NCBI GenBank assembly: GCA_018830415.1
Contig: JAHJSJ010000331.1
Coordinates: forward strand, 1-15,796
From: Alphaproteobacteria bacterium
GTDB taxonomy: Bacteria; Pseudomonadota; Alphaproteobacteria; Sphingomonadales; Sphingomonadaceae
DNA length: 15,796 nt
Direction of reading: 5' to 3'
The notes beneath the pieces were generated by a model, which was not told the origin of the DNA, did no database searches, and was given only the letters and a program-made list of their open reading frames with translations. This document shows, in pieces, positions 7,281 through 13,578 of the stretch (within the stretch, counting starts at the first letter, position 1; each line of letters starts with the position of its first letter). The position numbers and the translations under genes were made by a program.

Positions 7281-7838
7281 TTATGCGGGCAGGAACACGC
7301 CGTCGGTGACGTGGATCACGCCGTTTGATGTCATGACGTCGGCAGTCGTGACCGTGGTCTTGCCGCCCGCGCCATCGGTAATCACGACCTTGCCATCCAC
7401 CAATTGTGCCGTCAGCGTTCCGCCTGCGACAGTGGTGATGGTGGCGGAACCGCCGTTCGCGTTGATGAGGCCGATCAGATCACCCGCTGTCACCTTGCCC
7501 GCCACCGCGTGGTAGGTGAGGATGCCGGTCAGCGTGCCCTTGTTTTCCGGCTTCACCAGCGTTTCAACCGTTCCGGCAGGCAGCTTGGCGAAGGCGGCGT
7601 CGGTCGGCGCGAACACGGTAAACGGGCCGGGGCTGGAGAGGGTTTCAACCAGACCCGCAGCCTGCACTGCGGCGACCAGCGTGTTGTGCGCGCCGGTGCT
7701 GATTGCGGTTTCGACGATATTGGCTTCAGCCTTCGCTGCGGCCTTGTGATGATCGGCCATCGCAGGTGCGGCGACAAGGCCGGTGGTCGCGGCCAGCGCG
7801 GCGGCGATGATGGCTGCAAAGTTAGTCTTGGGGGTCAC
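7281..7838 (-). CDS. Exported fasciclin (FAS1)-domain protein
   Basis: FAS1 domains are adhesion or matrix-associated folds, and bacterial ones are usually secreted or surface proteins. The start is a GTG at 7838, chosen because AAAGGAG (7854-7848) lies nine bases upstream and the sequence after it is a good signal peptide. The ATG-initiated alternatives add residues not resembling a leader. The protein is 185 residues. The signal peptide runs 1-28 with cleavage at AMA|DHH, then a Lys/Ala spacer, then one FAS1 domain. The first conserved FAS1 box is FTVFAPTDAAF at 73-83. The YH pair of the second motif is at 109-110 (ILTYHAVAGKV). The end GVIHVTDGVFLPA is the usual FAS1 terminus. It lies 142 bp downstream of the anti-sigma gene on the same strand, with its own leader and terminator. 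Control by the neighbouring ECF sigma factor is inferred from the SigK/MPT70 precedent. Confidence 0.93.
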   Translation of the reverse strand: MTPKTNFAAIIAAALAATTGLVAAPAMADHHKAAAKAEANIVETAISTGAHNTLVAAVQAAGLVETLSSPGPFTVFAPTDAAFAKLPAGTVETLVKPENKGTLTGILTYHAVAGKVTAGDLIGLINANGGSATITTVAGGTLTAQLVDGKVVITDGAGGKTTVTTADVMTSNGVIHVTDGVFLPA

Positions 7839-7847
7839 AGTAAGGAT

Positions 7848-7854
7848 CTCCTTT
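7848..7854 (-). promoter_or_regulatory. Strong ribosome binding site fixing the GTG start of the fasciclin gene
   Basis: AAAGGAG on the minus strand, nine bases before GTG (7838). It is part of an AAGG/CCTT near-palindrome, so weak local pairing is possible. Confidence 0.8.
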
Positions 7855-7872
7855 AAGGGGAATGTCACGTCT

Positions 7873-7898
7873 GCAAGCCCTTTCGCTTGCCCCCAAGC
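7873..7898 (-). other. Competing hairpin arms in the fasciclin leader
   Basis: GCAAGC (7873-7878) pairs with GCTTGC (7885-7890) over a six-base loop. The same middle arm can instead pair with CAAGC (7894-7898) over a four-base loop. The two stems exclude each other. They lie 19 bases or more upstream of the ribosome site. Confidence 0.4.
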
Positions 7899-7924
7899 TA
7901 CGCAGGTCAGTGGCGTGCAGATGC
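7897..7924 (-). promoter_or_regulatory. Candidate ECF-type promoter for the fasciclin gene
   Basis: On the minus strand, GCATCT (7924-7919) and CGTAGC (7902-7897) are 16 bases apart. ECF -10 elements often contain CGT or CGTA. No second copy was found to compare, so this is a guess from one site. A start near 7890 would put the 7873-7890 stem at the RNA 5' end. Confidence 0.25.
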
Positions 7925-7980
7925 GCATAAATTGCAAATGGAGATGAATTGCCGCTTGTCAGCGACGAAGCGAAACGGCG

Positions 7981-8754
7981 TCAGACGCGGGTGAAATCGC
8001 CCTCTGCGACCACTGGGCCTGCGTCCACTCCGGCAGGCTTGCCGCCCAACGGCTCCTGCGTCAGCAGCAGGCGCGCGCCATCATTCAGGCCCGACGCAAT
8101 ATCAGCCGGAAGGGTCATGCTGCGCACTTGCCCCGGCGCCACCACACCAAGCGATTTGAGCTCGCCGCCGCCCGCAGGCACCAGCCACAATTCGTGATCA
8201 TGCACCCCGTCAGCAGTAAGCCCGATGGCCGCAACCAGCATCCGTTCGCTTTCGGGGATGTAAGTGACATCGAGCCGCAACCCGGTGTCGCCAATCGGCA
8301 CGGTGGCCACCATTGGCGCAGCCGCCGCGATCTGCGCGGGCGTATCACCGGGGGCCTCCACCGGGGCATTGCCGGGCGCGAAAACAAGCAACGTCAGCGC
8401 TATCGCCGCAGCGGCAGAGGTCAAACCCGCCACCCATTGCCAGCGCCGCACGCGGGCTTCGAGTGCGATGACAGTGCCCTGCGCAGGTGCCTGCTGCGAC
8501 GAGAGCGCAGCCATCCGCGCGGCGATACCGTCCCACACATGCGCGCCGGGTTCTGCGCCGGGGATCGCATCGGTCAGCGGCGCGAACCAGTCGTCCCACC
8601 ATTGCTTGCGCCACGCAAAGTCGGGATCGGTCGCATATTTCCCGCGCGCGGCAAGCAATTCCTCGCCTTCAAGCAGGCCCAATGCCCATTCGGCGGCGAT
8701 CATTGGGTCGTCGCGCTGCACGCCGCTGTCTGGAGTGTTGTCAGAGCCACTCAT
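7981..8754 (-). CDS. Membrane anti-sigma factor, RskA-like
   Basis: This protein should hold the adjacent ECF sigma factor inactive at the inner membrane until a signal triggers its release. At 257 residues it has the expected architecture. A cytoplasmic sigma-binding part (about 1-105) contains the typical AAEWALGLLEGEE helix at 20-32 and a Trp-rich KQWWDDWFAPLTD stretch at 50-62. A single membrane span lies at about 107-126 after ALEARVRRWQW. A periplasmic C-terminal domain (about 130-257) includes PESERMLVAAIGL and HELWLVPAGGGELKSLGVV, which I recognise as RskA-like. There is no zinc-binding HxxxCxxC (ZAS) motif, so redox zinc release is not expected; control by regulated proteolysis is known for RskA relatives and is inferred here. 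Its ATG overlaps the sigma stop by four bases (ATGA), a strong sign of translational coupling. Confidence 0.9.
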   Translation of the reverse strand: MSGSDNTPDSGVQRDDPMIAAEWALGLLEGEELLAARGKYATDPDFAWRKQWWDDWFAPLTDAIPGAEPGAHVWDGIAARMAALSSQQAPAQGTVIALEARVRRWQWVAGLTSAAAAIALTLLVFAPGNAPVEAPGDTPAQIAAAAPMVATVPIGDTGLRLDVTYIPESERMLVAAIGLTADGVHDHELWLVPAGGGELKSLGVVAPGQVRSMTLPADIASGLNDGARLLLTQEPLGGKPAGVDAGPVVAEGDFTRV

Positions 8755-9338
8755 GCCGCCTCACTCGCTTCGAGACAGGTGCGCAGGCGTTGCAGCCCAC
8801 GCCGGATCCAGCTTTTCATCGTGCCCAATGGCACATCGGCGGCTTCGGCCAATTGCGCATAGGTGTGGCCTTCAAAAAATGCTGCGCGGATGTGGCCCTG
8901 AGTGCGGTCATCCAGCGCGCCAAGGCACTTGTGGATCTGCGCAGCCTGTTCGGCATCCACCATGAGCATATCGGCCAGCGGAGCCTCATCTGGCAGCGGT
9001 GCGGCCTCTTCCACCGGCACCGCCCCGCCGCGCACCTTGCCGGTGCGCAGCCGGTCAATCGCGCGATTGCGGGCAAACGCCGCCAGCCACGCAATCGGGC
9101 TGGCGCGTTCAGGGTCATAGCGGTCAGCCCGCTGCCACAGATTGATATAGACGTCCTGCAAGGCGTCCTCGGCCTCCTTCTGGTCGCCCAAGATACGCAA
9201 GGTTATGCCGAACAGCTTCACACGCGTGGCGCGGTAGATTTCTTCCAGCGCGGACTGATCGCCGTTGGCAAGCCGCGCCATGGCGTCGCGCAGTGCCTGG
9301 CGCGCTTCGGCGCTGGCGGGGCGGGGATGTGCGGCCAT
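8751..9338 (-). CDS. ECF (sigma-70 family) RNA polymerase sigma factor, SigK-like
   Basis: This group IV sigma factor should direct RNA polymerase to a small regulon. From ATG 9338 it is 195 residues. Region 2 spans about 25-100 (QSALEEIYRATRVKLFGITL, AEDALQDVYINLWQRADRYD, then AWLAAFARNRAIDRLR). Region 4 spans about 138-190, with the helix-turn-helix HTYAQLAEAADVPLGTMKSW at 158-177 and the closing IRRGLQRLR. There is no C-terminal extension. The chosen ATG overlaps the last base of the exporter stop (TGATG), with AGGGG a few bases upstream; an ATG six codons earlier (9356) is possible. The RskA-type partner downstream puts it with the SigK-like ECF group. Overlaps on both sides show tight co-translation of exporter, sigma and anti-sigma. 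Confidence 0.93.
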   Translation of the reverse strand: MAAHPRPASAEARQALRDAMARLANGDQSALEEIYRATRVKLFGITLRILGDQKEAEDALQDVYINLWQRADRYDPERASPIAWLAAFARNRAIDRLRTGKVRGGAVPVEEAAPLPDEAPLADMLMVDAEQAAQIHKCLGALDDRTQGHIRAAFFEGHTYAQLAEAADVPLGTMKSWIRRGLQRLRTCLEASEAA

Positions 9339-10303
9339 CAGCACCCCTGCCCGCATGGATTTTCGCCGCTTTCGACCTGCAAGGTGGAATGGCCGACCCC
9401 GAACCGTTCTTCAAGCGAGGCAGCAACATCACGCAGGAAACTGTCCGATGCAGGCCTGCCCGGCATCATCAGATGCGCGGTCAGTGCGGTTTCGGTGGTC
9501 GACATCGGCCAGACGTGCAGATCATGCACCGCCGTCACCCCGTCAAAGCTGGCGAGGTGCTGCTTAACCTCGGCCAGATCGATCCGCGCAGGTGCGGCGA
9601 GCAGCCCCATCGTCAGGCTGTCTCGCGCCAGCCCCCAGGTGCCCCACGCGATCACCGCAACGATGACGATACTGACCAGCGGATCGATCCACCACAGGCC
9701 GGTGACAATGATGGCAACCCCTGCCGCCACCACGCCCAGCGATACCAGCGCATCGGCGGCCATGTGGAGATAGGCGCCCTTGACGTTGAGATCGTCCTGA
9801 CCGCGTAAAAACAGCATGGCGGTAAATGCGTTGATGCCGACTCCGATCCCGGCGACGATCACCATCACCATGCCTTCGGGCTGCTGCGGGGTCATCAAGC
9901 GGTGGAACGTCTCGAACAGGATCGCCCCGATCGCCACCGCCAGCAGCAGCGCATTGGCGAGCGCGGCGAGGATGGTCGAGCTTTTGTAGCCATAGGTAAA
10001 CCGGCCCGAAGGCGGCTGGCGCGCGGCGATGCTGGCGACCCAGGCGAGTGCCAATGCCAGCACATCCGAAAGATTATGCCCGGCATCCGCCACCAGCGCC
10101 ATTGAGCCATAGAGGAACCCCGCCGCCGCCTCGATCACCACAAAAGCGAGGTTCAGCGTGATTCCGATCACAAAAGCGCGGCCAAAACTGGCCGGGCCAT
10201 GGTGGTGCCCATGCGCGTCGTGCAGCCCGTGACAATCGGACGCCCCCTCGGACGCTGCGCCGCCGAGTGCATGGCTATGATCGGGATGGGGATGAGCGTG
10301 CAT
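9338..10303 (-). CDS. Cation diffusion facilitator (CDF) metal exporter, CzcD/ZitB-like
   Basis: CDF proteins export Zn2+, Co2+ or similar divalent ions from the cytoplasm by proton antiport. From ATG 10303 the protein is 321 residues; a TTG two codons earlier abuts the mtgA stop. The N-terminus is rich in histidine (11 His in the first 36 residues, ending HGHHHG), a probable cytoplasmic metal-sensing or chelating tail. Six membrane segments lie between about 42 and 225. The metal site is seen as D73-H76-D80 in segment 2 (DAGHNLSD) and H180-D184 in segment 5 (HMAADALVSLG). The cytoplasmic C-terminal domain (about 235-321) has VHDLHVWPMS and HSTLQVE. This two-His site favours Zn/Co over Mn. 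It follows mtgA by 6 bp and overlaps the sigma start by one base, so it belongs to the same transcript. Metal control of the sigma factor is inference only. Confidence 0.95.
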   Translation of the reverse strand: MHAHPHPDHSHALGGAASEGASDCHGLHDAHGHHHGPASFGRAFVIGITLNLAFVVIEAAAGFLYGSMALVADAGHNLSDVLALALAWVASIAARQPPSGRFTYGYKSSTILAALANALLLAVAIGAILFETFHRLMTPQQPEGMVMVIVAGIGVGINAFTAMLFLRGQDDLNVKGAYLHMAADALVSLGVVAAGVAIIVTGLWWIDPLVSIVIVAVIAWGTWGLARDSLTMGLLAAPARIDLAEVKQHLASFDGVTAVHDLHVWPMSTTETALTAHLMMPGRPASDSFLRDVAASLEERFGVGHSTLQVESGENPCGQGC

Positions 10304-10309
10304 TGGCAA

Positions 10310-10981
10310 TCAGTTATAGACGCAAGCATCAAGCCCGTCACGCCTGACGATGCCGATCCGGCGTTCAATATTGTTACCGTGGCGCGCGAGCCACCCACCG
10401 GGGTTCTTGACGCTACGTTTCTTGGGGCTGGGCAGGGCAGCGGCCATGCGGCTGGCCTCGTCAGCGGAAAGCCGCGCTGCGGAATGGCCGAAGTAACGCT
10501 GCGCACCGGCCTCTGCGCCATAGGTGCCGATCCCGGTTTCCGCGACGTTGAGATAGACCTCCATGATCCGCCGCTTGCCCCACACCGCCTCGATCCAGAA
10601 GGTGAACCACGCCTCCAGCCCCTTGCGGAAAAACCCGCCGCCCTGCCACAGGAACACGTTTTTGGCGGTCTGCTGGCTGATGGTTGATCCGCCGCGCTGG
10701 CGTTCCCCCGCCAGACGTTCCTCGATCGCCTGTTCGATCGCTTCGGCGTCAAAGCCGAAATGTTCGCAGAATCGCGAATCCTCCGCCGCGATCACGGCTG
10801 ACACCAGATTGCGATCAATATTGTCGAGGCTTTCCCAGTCCTTGGTGATGCCGTTCCCGTCCATCACCATGGTCGCGGTGACGGGGACAGGCAGCCATTT
10901 GAACGCCACCACCAGCAACAAGGTGACGCCAACGAACCACAAAATGGCTTTGGCAAAAATACGCGCGAGGGTGAGGGCCAT
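10310..10981 (-). CDS. mtgA: Monofunctional biosynthetic peptidoglycan transglycosylase MtgA
   Basis: MtgA polymerises lipid II into glycan strands at the outer face of the inner membrane (GT51 family, no transpeptidase domain). It is 223 residues, the normal size. A short cytoplasmic start is followed by one membrane anchor at about 11-30. The GT51 motifs are in order: AAEDSRFCEHFGFD with catalytic Glu67, RGGSTISQQTAKNVFLW at about 96-112, and RRIMEVYLNVAETG with the second conserved Glu141, then AAALPSPKKR. An AAGG ribosome site precedes the ATG by about nine bases. It is the first gene of the chain leading to the metal exporter and sigma/anti-sigma pair. A parS site lies 70 bp upstream, in its promoter region. 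It is not expected to be essential, since bifunctional PBPs share its activity. Confidence 0.95.
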   Translation of the reverse strand: MALTLARIFAKAILWFVGVTLLLVVAFKWLPVPVTATMVMDGNGITKDWESLDNIDRNLVSAVIAAEDSRFCEHFGFDAEAIEQAIEERLAGERQRGGSTISQQTAKNVFLWQGGGFFRKGLEAWFTFWIEAVWGKRRIMEVYLNVAETGIGTYGAEAGAQRYFGHSAARLSADEASRMAAALPSPKKRSVKNPGGWLARHGNNIERRIGIVRRDGLDACVYN

Positions 10982-11051
10982 GCAATCCGCCTTAGCGAAG
11001 ACAATCGCGGCGGGGAAGCATCGCTGCTTGCAGGGTGGGCGATGTTCCGCA

Positions 11052-11071
11052 AATGTTTCACGTGAAACATT
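11052..11071. other. parS centromere site (ParB binding)
   Basis: The 16-base core TGTTTCACGTGAAACA (11054-11069) is identical to the widely conserved chromosomal parS consensus, and symmetry extends to 20 bases. ParB loads here and spreads as a CTP-dependent clamp; ParA then moves the origin region. parS sites normally cluster near oriC, so this window is probably origin-proximal even though parAB and oriC are not visible. It sits in the gap between mtgA and rpoH, avoiding coding sequence. Confidence 0.93.
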
Positions 11072-11085
11072 GCTGCATCATACGA

Positions 11086-11117
11086 AAAGGGCACCGCGAT
11101 CACTCGCAGCGCCCTTT
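11086..11117 (-). terminator. Intrinsic terminator of rpoH
   Basis: In minus-strand RNA the arms 11117-11104 and 11099-11086 form a 14-bp stem, with two G-U pairs, closed by a GUGA tetraloop (GNRA class). A short T run follows. It lies 53 bases after the rpoH stop. The two G-U pairs would be mismatches on the plus strand, so it is oriented for rpoH. It also separates rpoH transcription from parS. Confidence 0.8.
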
Positions 11118-11124
11118 CTATTGC

Positions 11125-11166
11125 ACCCTAAGCAGGGTCTAGCGGGGGTCTAGGCGGACCTAGAGT
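11125..11166 (+). repeat. Small hairpin plus three phased CTAG motifs after rpoH
   Basis: ACCCT/AGGGT (11125-11138) forms a five-bp stem. CTAG then occurs at 11139, 11150 and 11160, the first two inside GGTCTAG repeats and the last two inside the inverted repeat TCTAGG/CCTAGA. The 10-11 base spacing equals a helical turn. The element lies in the transcribed tail of rpoH, before its terminator. Confidence 0.5.
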
Positions 11167-11169
11167 GGG

Positions 11170-12090
11170 TTAAGCCATCCCTGGCATCAGCCGTTCACCC
11201 GCAATCCGCTGCATCGCCTTTTGCAGCTTTTCAAACGCGCGTACTTCGATCTGGCGGATGCGTTCGCGGCTGACGTCGTAGGCCTGCGACAATTCTTCGA
11301 GCGTCTGCGGCTTTTCGGTCAGGCGGCGTTCGGTCAGGATGTGGCGTTCGCGATCATTCAGGCTGCCCATCGCTTCGGCCAGCATCGCCATGCGCATCTG
11401 CGATTCCTCGGCCTCGGCCACGGTTTCGTCCTGCAGGGGGCGATCATCGGTCAGCCAATCCTGCCATTCGCCCGCGCCTTCTTCGTCCCCGCGCAAGCTG
11501 ACGTTGAGCGAGGCATCGCCGCCCATCATCATCCGGCGGTTCATGTTGACGACTTCCTGTTCCGGCACGCCCAGATCGGTGGCGATCTTGGTCACGTCCT
11601 CAGGCGACAGGTCGCTGTCTTCGTAAGCTTCGAGCTGTTTCTTCATCCGGCGCAGGTTGAAGAACAGCTTCTTCTGCGCGGCGGTGGTGCCCATTTTGAC
11701 AAGGCTCCACGAACGCAGGATGAACTCCTGCATCGAGGCCTTGATCCACCACATCGCGTAGGTCGCGAGGCGGAAGCCGCGATCGGGTTCGAATTTCTTG
11801 ACGCCCTGCATCAACCCGACATTGCCTTCGGAAATGAGGTCAGCCACGGGCAGGCCATAGCCGCGGTATCCCATCGCGATCTTCGCGACGAGCCGCAGGT
11901 GGCTGGAAACAAGCTGGGCCGCTGCTTCGGGATCTTCGTGTTCCTGATACCGCTTGGCGAGCATGTATTCCTGCTCGGCGGTCAAGACCGGGAACTTGCG
12001 GATTTCCGACAGATAACGATTGAGGCTCTGCTCACCGTTAAGCGCCGGGAGCGGAGTGGGCTTCTTTCGGGCACTTTGGGACTTGGTCAC
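11170..12090 (-). CDS. rpoH: Heat-shock sigma factor RpoH (sigma-32)
   Basis: RpoH redirects RNA polymerase to chaperone and protease genes after heat or misfolding stress. I choose GTG 12090 (306 residues), which gives the usual short lead-in before LNRYLSEIRKFPVLTAEQEY, with AGG six bases upstream. An in-frame ATG at 12144 would add 18 residues without a ribosome site. Region 1.2 is at about 20-50. Region 2 is at about 60-128 (LISEGNVGLMQGVKKFEPDR, then TYAMWWIKASMQEFILRSW). The RpoH box AAQKKLFFNLRRMK at about 137-150 is what distinguishes it from RpoD. Region 4 is at about 245-295, with SRERIRQIEVRAFEKLQ. Targets likely include clpP in this window. It has its own terminator and leader, so it is a single-gene transcript. 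Alphaproteobacteria often have two RpoH paralogs, and I cannot tell which one this is. Confidence 0.95.
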   Translation of the reverse strand: MTKSQSARKKPTPLPALNGEQSLNRYLSEIRKFPVLTAEQEYMLAKRYQEHEDPEAAAQLVSSHLRLVAKIAMGYRGYGLPVADLISEGNVGLMQGVKKFEPDRGFRLATYAMWWIKASMQEFILRSWSLVKMGTTAAQKKLFFNLRRMKKQLEAYEDSDLSPEDVTKIATDLGVPEQEVVNMNRRMMMGGDASLNVSLRGDEEGAGEWQDWLTDDRPLQDETVAEAEESQMRMAMLAEAMGSLNDRERHILTERRLTEKPQTLEELSQAYDVSRERIRQIEVRAFEKLQKAMQRIAGERLMPGMA

Positions 12091-12170
12091 TATTGGCCTA
12101 ACCTTTCTTGTGTCGACCGCTTGCGCCGAACCCCTGATGGGCATCCGGCGAACTGGGCCACGGGGTTACA

Positions 12171-12200
12171 TATAGACTGATTCTTTGCAGTTGTGTGCAA
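12171..12200 (-). promoter_or_regulatory. Possible rpoH promoter
   Basis: On the minus strand, TTGCAC (12200-12195) and TCTATA (12176-12171) are 18 bases apart, in the AT-richer gap between rluD and rpoH. The -10 match is only moderate. The leader to the GTG start would be about 75 bases. Confidence 0.35.
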
Positions 12201-12202
12201 CT
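12189..12202. repeat. Inverted repeat overlapping the rpoH -35 region
   Basis: AGTTG-TGTG-CAACT, a perfect five-base inverted repeat with a four-base spacer. It covers the proposed -35 and lies 13 bases beyond the rluD stop. It could be an operator or simply a weak rluD 3' stem. Confidence 0.35.
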
Positions 12203-12215
12203 TTCATCGATCAGA

Positions 12216-13157
12216 TTATCGCAGTTGGTCGATCAGTTCCTGCATATCGCGGGGCAGATCACTGCGGAAATGGAGCATTTCACCGTTCACTGGATGGACA
12301 AACCCCAGCTCGGCTGCGTGCAGCGCCTGCCGGGTGAACCCCAGTTCTTCAAATACGGGACGCAGGGGCTTTGGGATGCGGGCATAAGCAGGATCTCCCA
12401 ATAGGGCATGACCGATTGATGCAAAGTGAACGCGCACCTGGTGGGTCCTGCCGGTTTCAAGACGGCATTCGATCAAGGCGGCGGACTCGAACCGTTCAAT
12501 CAGCTTGTAATGCGTAACCGCCGTTTTCCCGCGTGAGGAATTGTTGGGCAGCACCGTCATTTTCTTTCGGTCAGCGTCCGACCGTCCAACCCGCGCGTCG
12601 ATCGTGCCTTCGGCGGGTGAGGGGTGCCCGGCGCACACCGCGAGATAGCGGCGGTGGACGGAATGCGCGGCAAATTGCGCGGCAAGCCCTTCGTGCGCGG
12701 CATCGCTTTTGGCGACCACCAGCAGGCCGGACGTGTCCTTGTCGATCCGGTGGACGATGCCGGGCCGCGCAACCCCGCCGATGCCGGAAAGTTGGCCCCG
12801 GCAGTGGTGCAGCAGCGCATTGACCAGCGTGCCGGTGTAATTCCCCGCCGCTGGATGCACCACCATGCCCGCAGGCTTGTCGATCACGATCAGGTGTTCG
12901 TCTTCGTAAACGACCGTCAGCGCGATGTCTTCGGGCGCGGCTTCGGCGGCAATGGCGGGCGGGATTTCGATGCGGAACGGCGTATCGGCGGCGACTTTGG
13001 CCGAGGCTGAGGCCGCCGGCTTGCCCGCAACCTCCACCCGGCCATCGTCAATCAAGCCCTGCACCCGTGCGCGGCTCAGCCCGGTGGCTTCCGCCAACGC
13101 CTTGTCGAGCCGGGCGGAGGAAAGGGTGGTGCCGGTGATGATTTCGGGAACGGTCAT
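12216..13157 (-). CDS. rluD: Ribosomal large subunit pseudouridine synthase, RluD family
   Basis: This enzyme isomerises uridines of 23S rRNA (helix 69 for true RluD). From ATG 13157 it has 313 residues, a typical length. An N-terminal S4 RNA-binding domain lies at about 14-60 (RLDKALAEATGLSRARVQGL, then GRVEVAGKPA). The catalytic domain has YEDEHLIVIDKPAGMVVHPA at about 84-103 and the RluA-family motif RPGIVHRIDKDTSG with catalytic Asp139. It also has ECRLETGRTHQVRVH, HALLGDPAY and RQALHAAELGF. Longer in-frame starts would run through the divergent gene and add sequence unlike the family, so they are rejected. RluC/RluA relatives cannot be fully excluded, but the S4 domain and length favour RluD. 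The neighbouring JAMM gene starts 16 bp away on the opposite strand. Confidence 0.94.
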   Translation of the reverse strand: MTVPEIITGTTLSSARLDKALAEATGLSRARVQGLIDDGRVEVAGKPAASASAKVAADTPFRIEIPPAIAAEAAPEDIALTVVYEDEHLIVIDKPAGMVVHPAAGNYTGTLVNALLHHCRGQLSGIGGVARPGIVHRIDKDTSGLLVVAKSDAAHEGLAAQFAAHSVHRRYLAVCAGHPSPAEGTIDARVGRSDADRKKMTVLPNNSSRGKTAVTHYKLIERFESAALIECRLETGRTHQVRVHFASIGHALLGDPAYARIPKPLRPVFEELGFTRQALHAAELGFVHPVNGEMLHFRSDLPRDMQELIDQLR

Positions 13158-13173
13158 GCTATGGCCATGCGTG

Positions 13174-13569
13174 ATGGAACTCGAAGTGACAAGGGAAGCC
13201 CTCGCCGCCATGCGCGCTACCGCCGTCGCCGCGCATCCGCTGGAGGCGTGCGGGCTGTTGCTGGGGGCGGGCGCGCGGATCACCGAGGCGCGCGAAACCG
13301 CCAATGTTCACCGCGCACCTGCCACCCATTTCGAAATCGATCCGCAAGCCTTGATCGACGCGCACCGCGCCGCGCGCGATGGCGGCCTGCAGGTGCTGGG
13401 CTATTACCACTCGCACCCCAATGGCGCACCCGAACCTTCGGCCACCGACCGCGCGATGGCCGCGCATGACGGGCACATCTGGGCGATCATAGCCGGGGGC
13501 GAGGTGCGGTTCTGGCGTGATGGTGATGAGGCGTTTGCCGCTCTTTCCTTTACCATCATCGAAAGCTAG
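13174..13569 (+). CDS. JAB/MPN (JAMM) metalloprotease-like protein
   Basis: JAMM proteins are zinc peptidases that cut isopeptide or C-terminal bonds. Bacterial ones act on sulfur-carrier or ubiquitin-like proteins such as CysO-cysteine. From ATG 13174 it is 131 residues, a single domain. The full metal site is present: Glu24 (in HPLEACGLLLG), His79 and His81 (in YYHSHPNG) and Asp92, with Ser89, in the H-x-H-x(10)-D spacing. The protein should therefore be catalytically competent. An in-frame ATG at 13156 would add six residues. No signal peptide is seen, so it is cytoplasmic. It is head-to-head with rluD, and chpT begins nine bases after its stop, so it appears to lead the operon. No ubiquitin-like or cysteine-synthase gene lies nearby, so the substrate is unknown. 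Confidence 0.9.
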   Translation: MELEVTREALAAMRATAVAAHPLEACGLLLGAGARITEARETANVHRAPATHFEIDPQALIDAHRAARDGGLQVLGYYHSHPNGAPEPSATDRAMAAHDGHIWAIIAGGEVRFWRDGDEAFAALSFTIIES

Positions 13570-13578
13570 AACCGCGCC

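Noticed and set aside
10982..11050. EcfG-type promoter (GGAAC on the minus strand) upstream of mtgA
   Set aside because: No matching CGTT -10 is found at the required spacing.
10864..11103. Minus-strand frame containing MFHVKH across the parS site
   Set aside because: The residues are just the translation of the parS palindrome. The frame then runs out of phase through mtgA.
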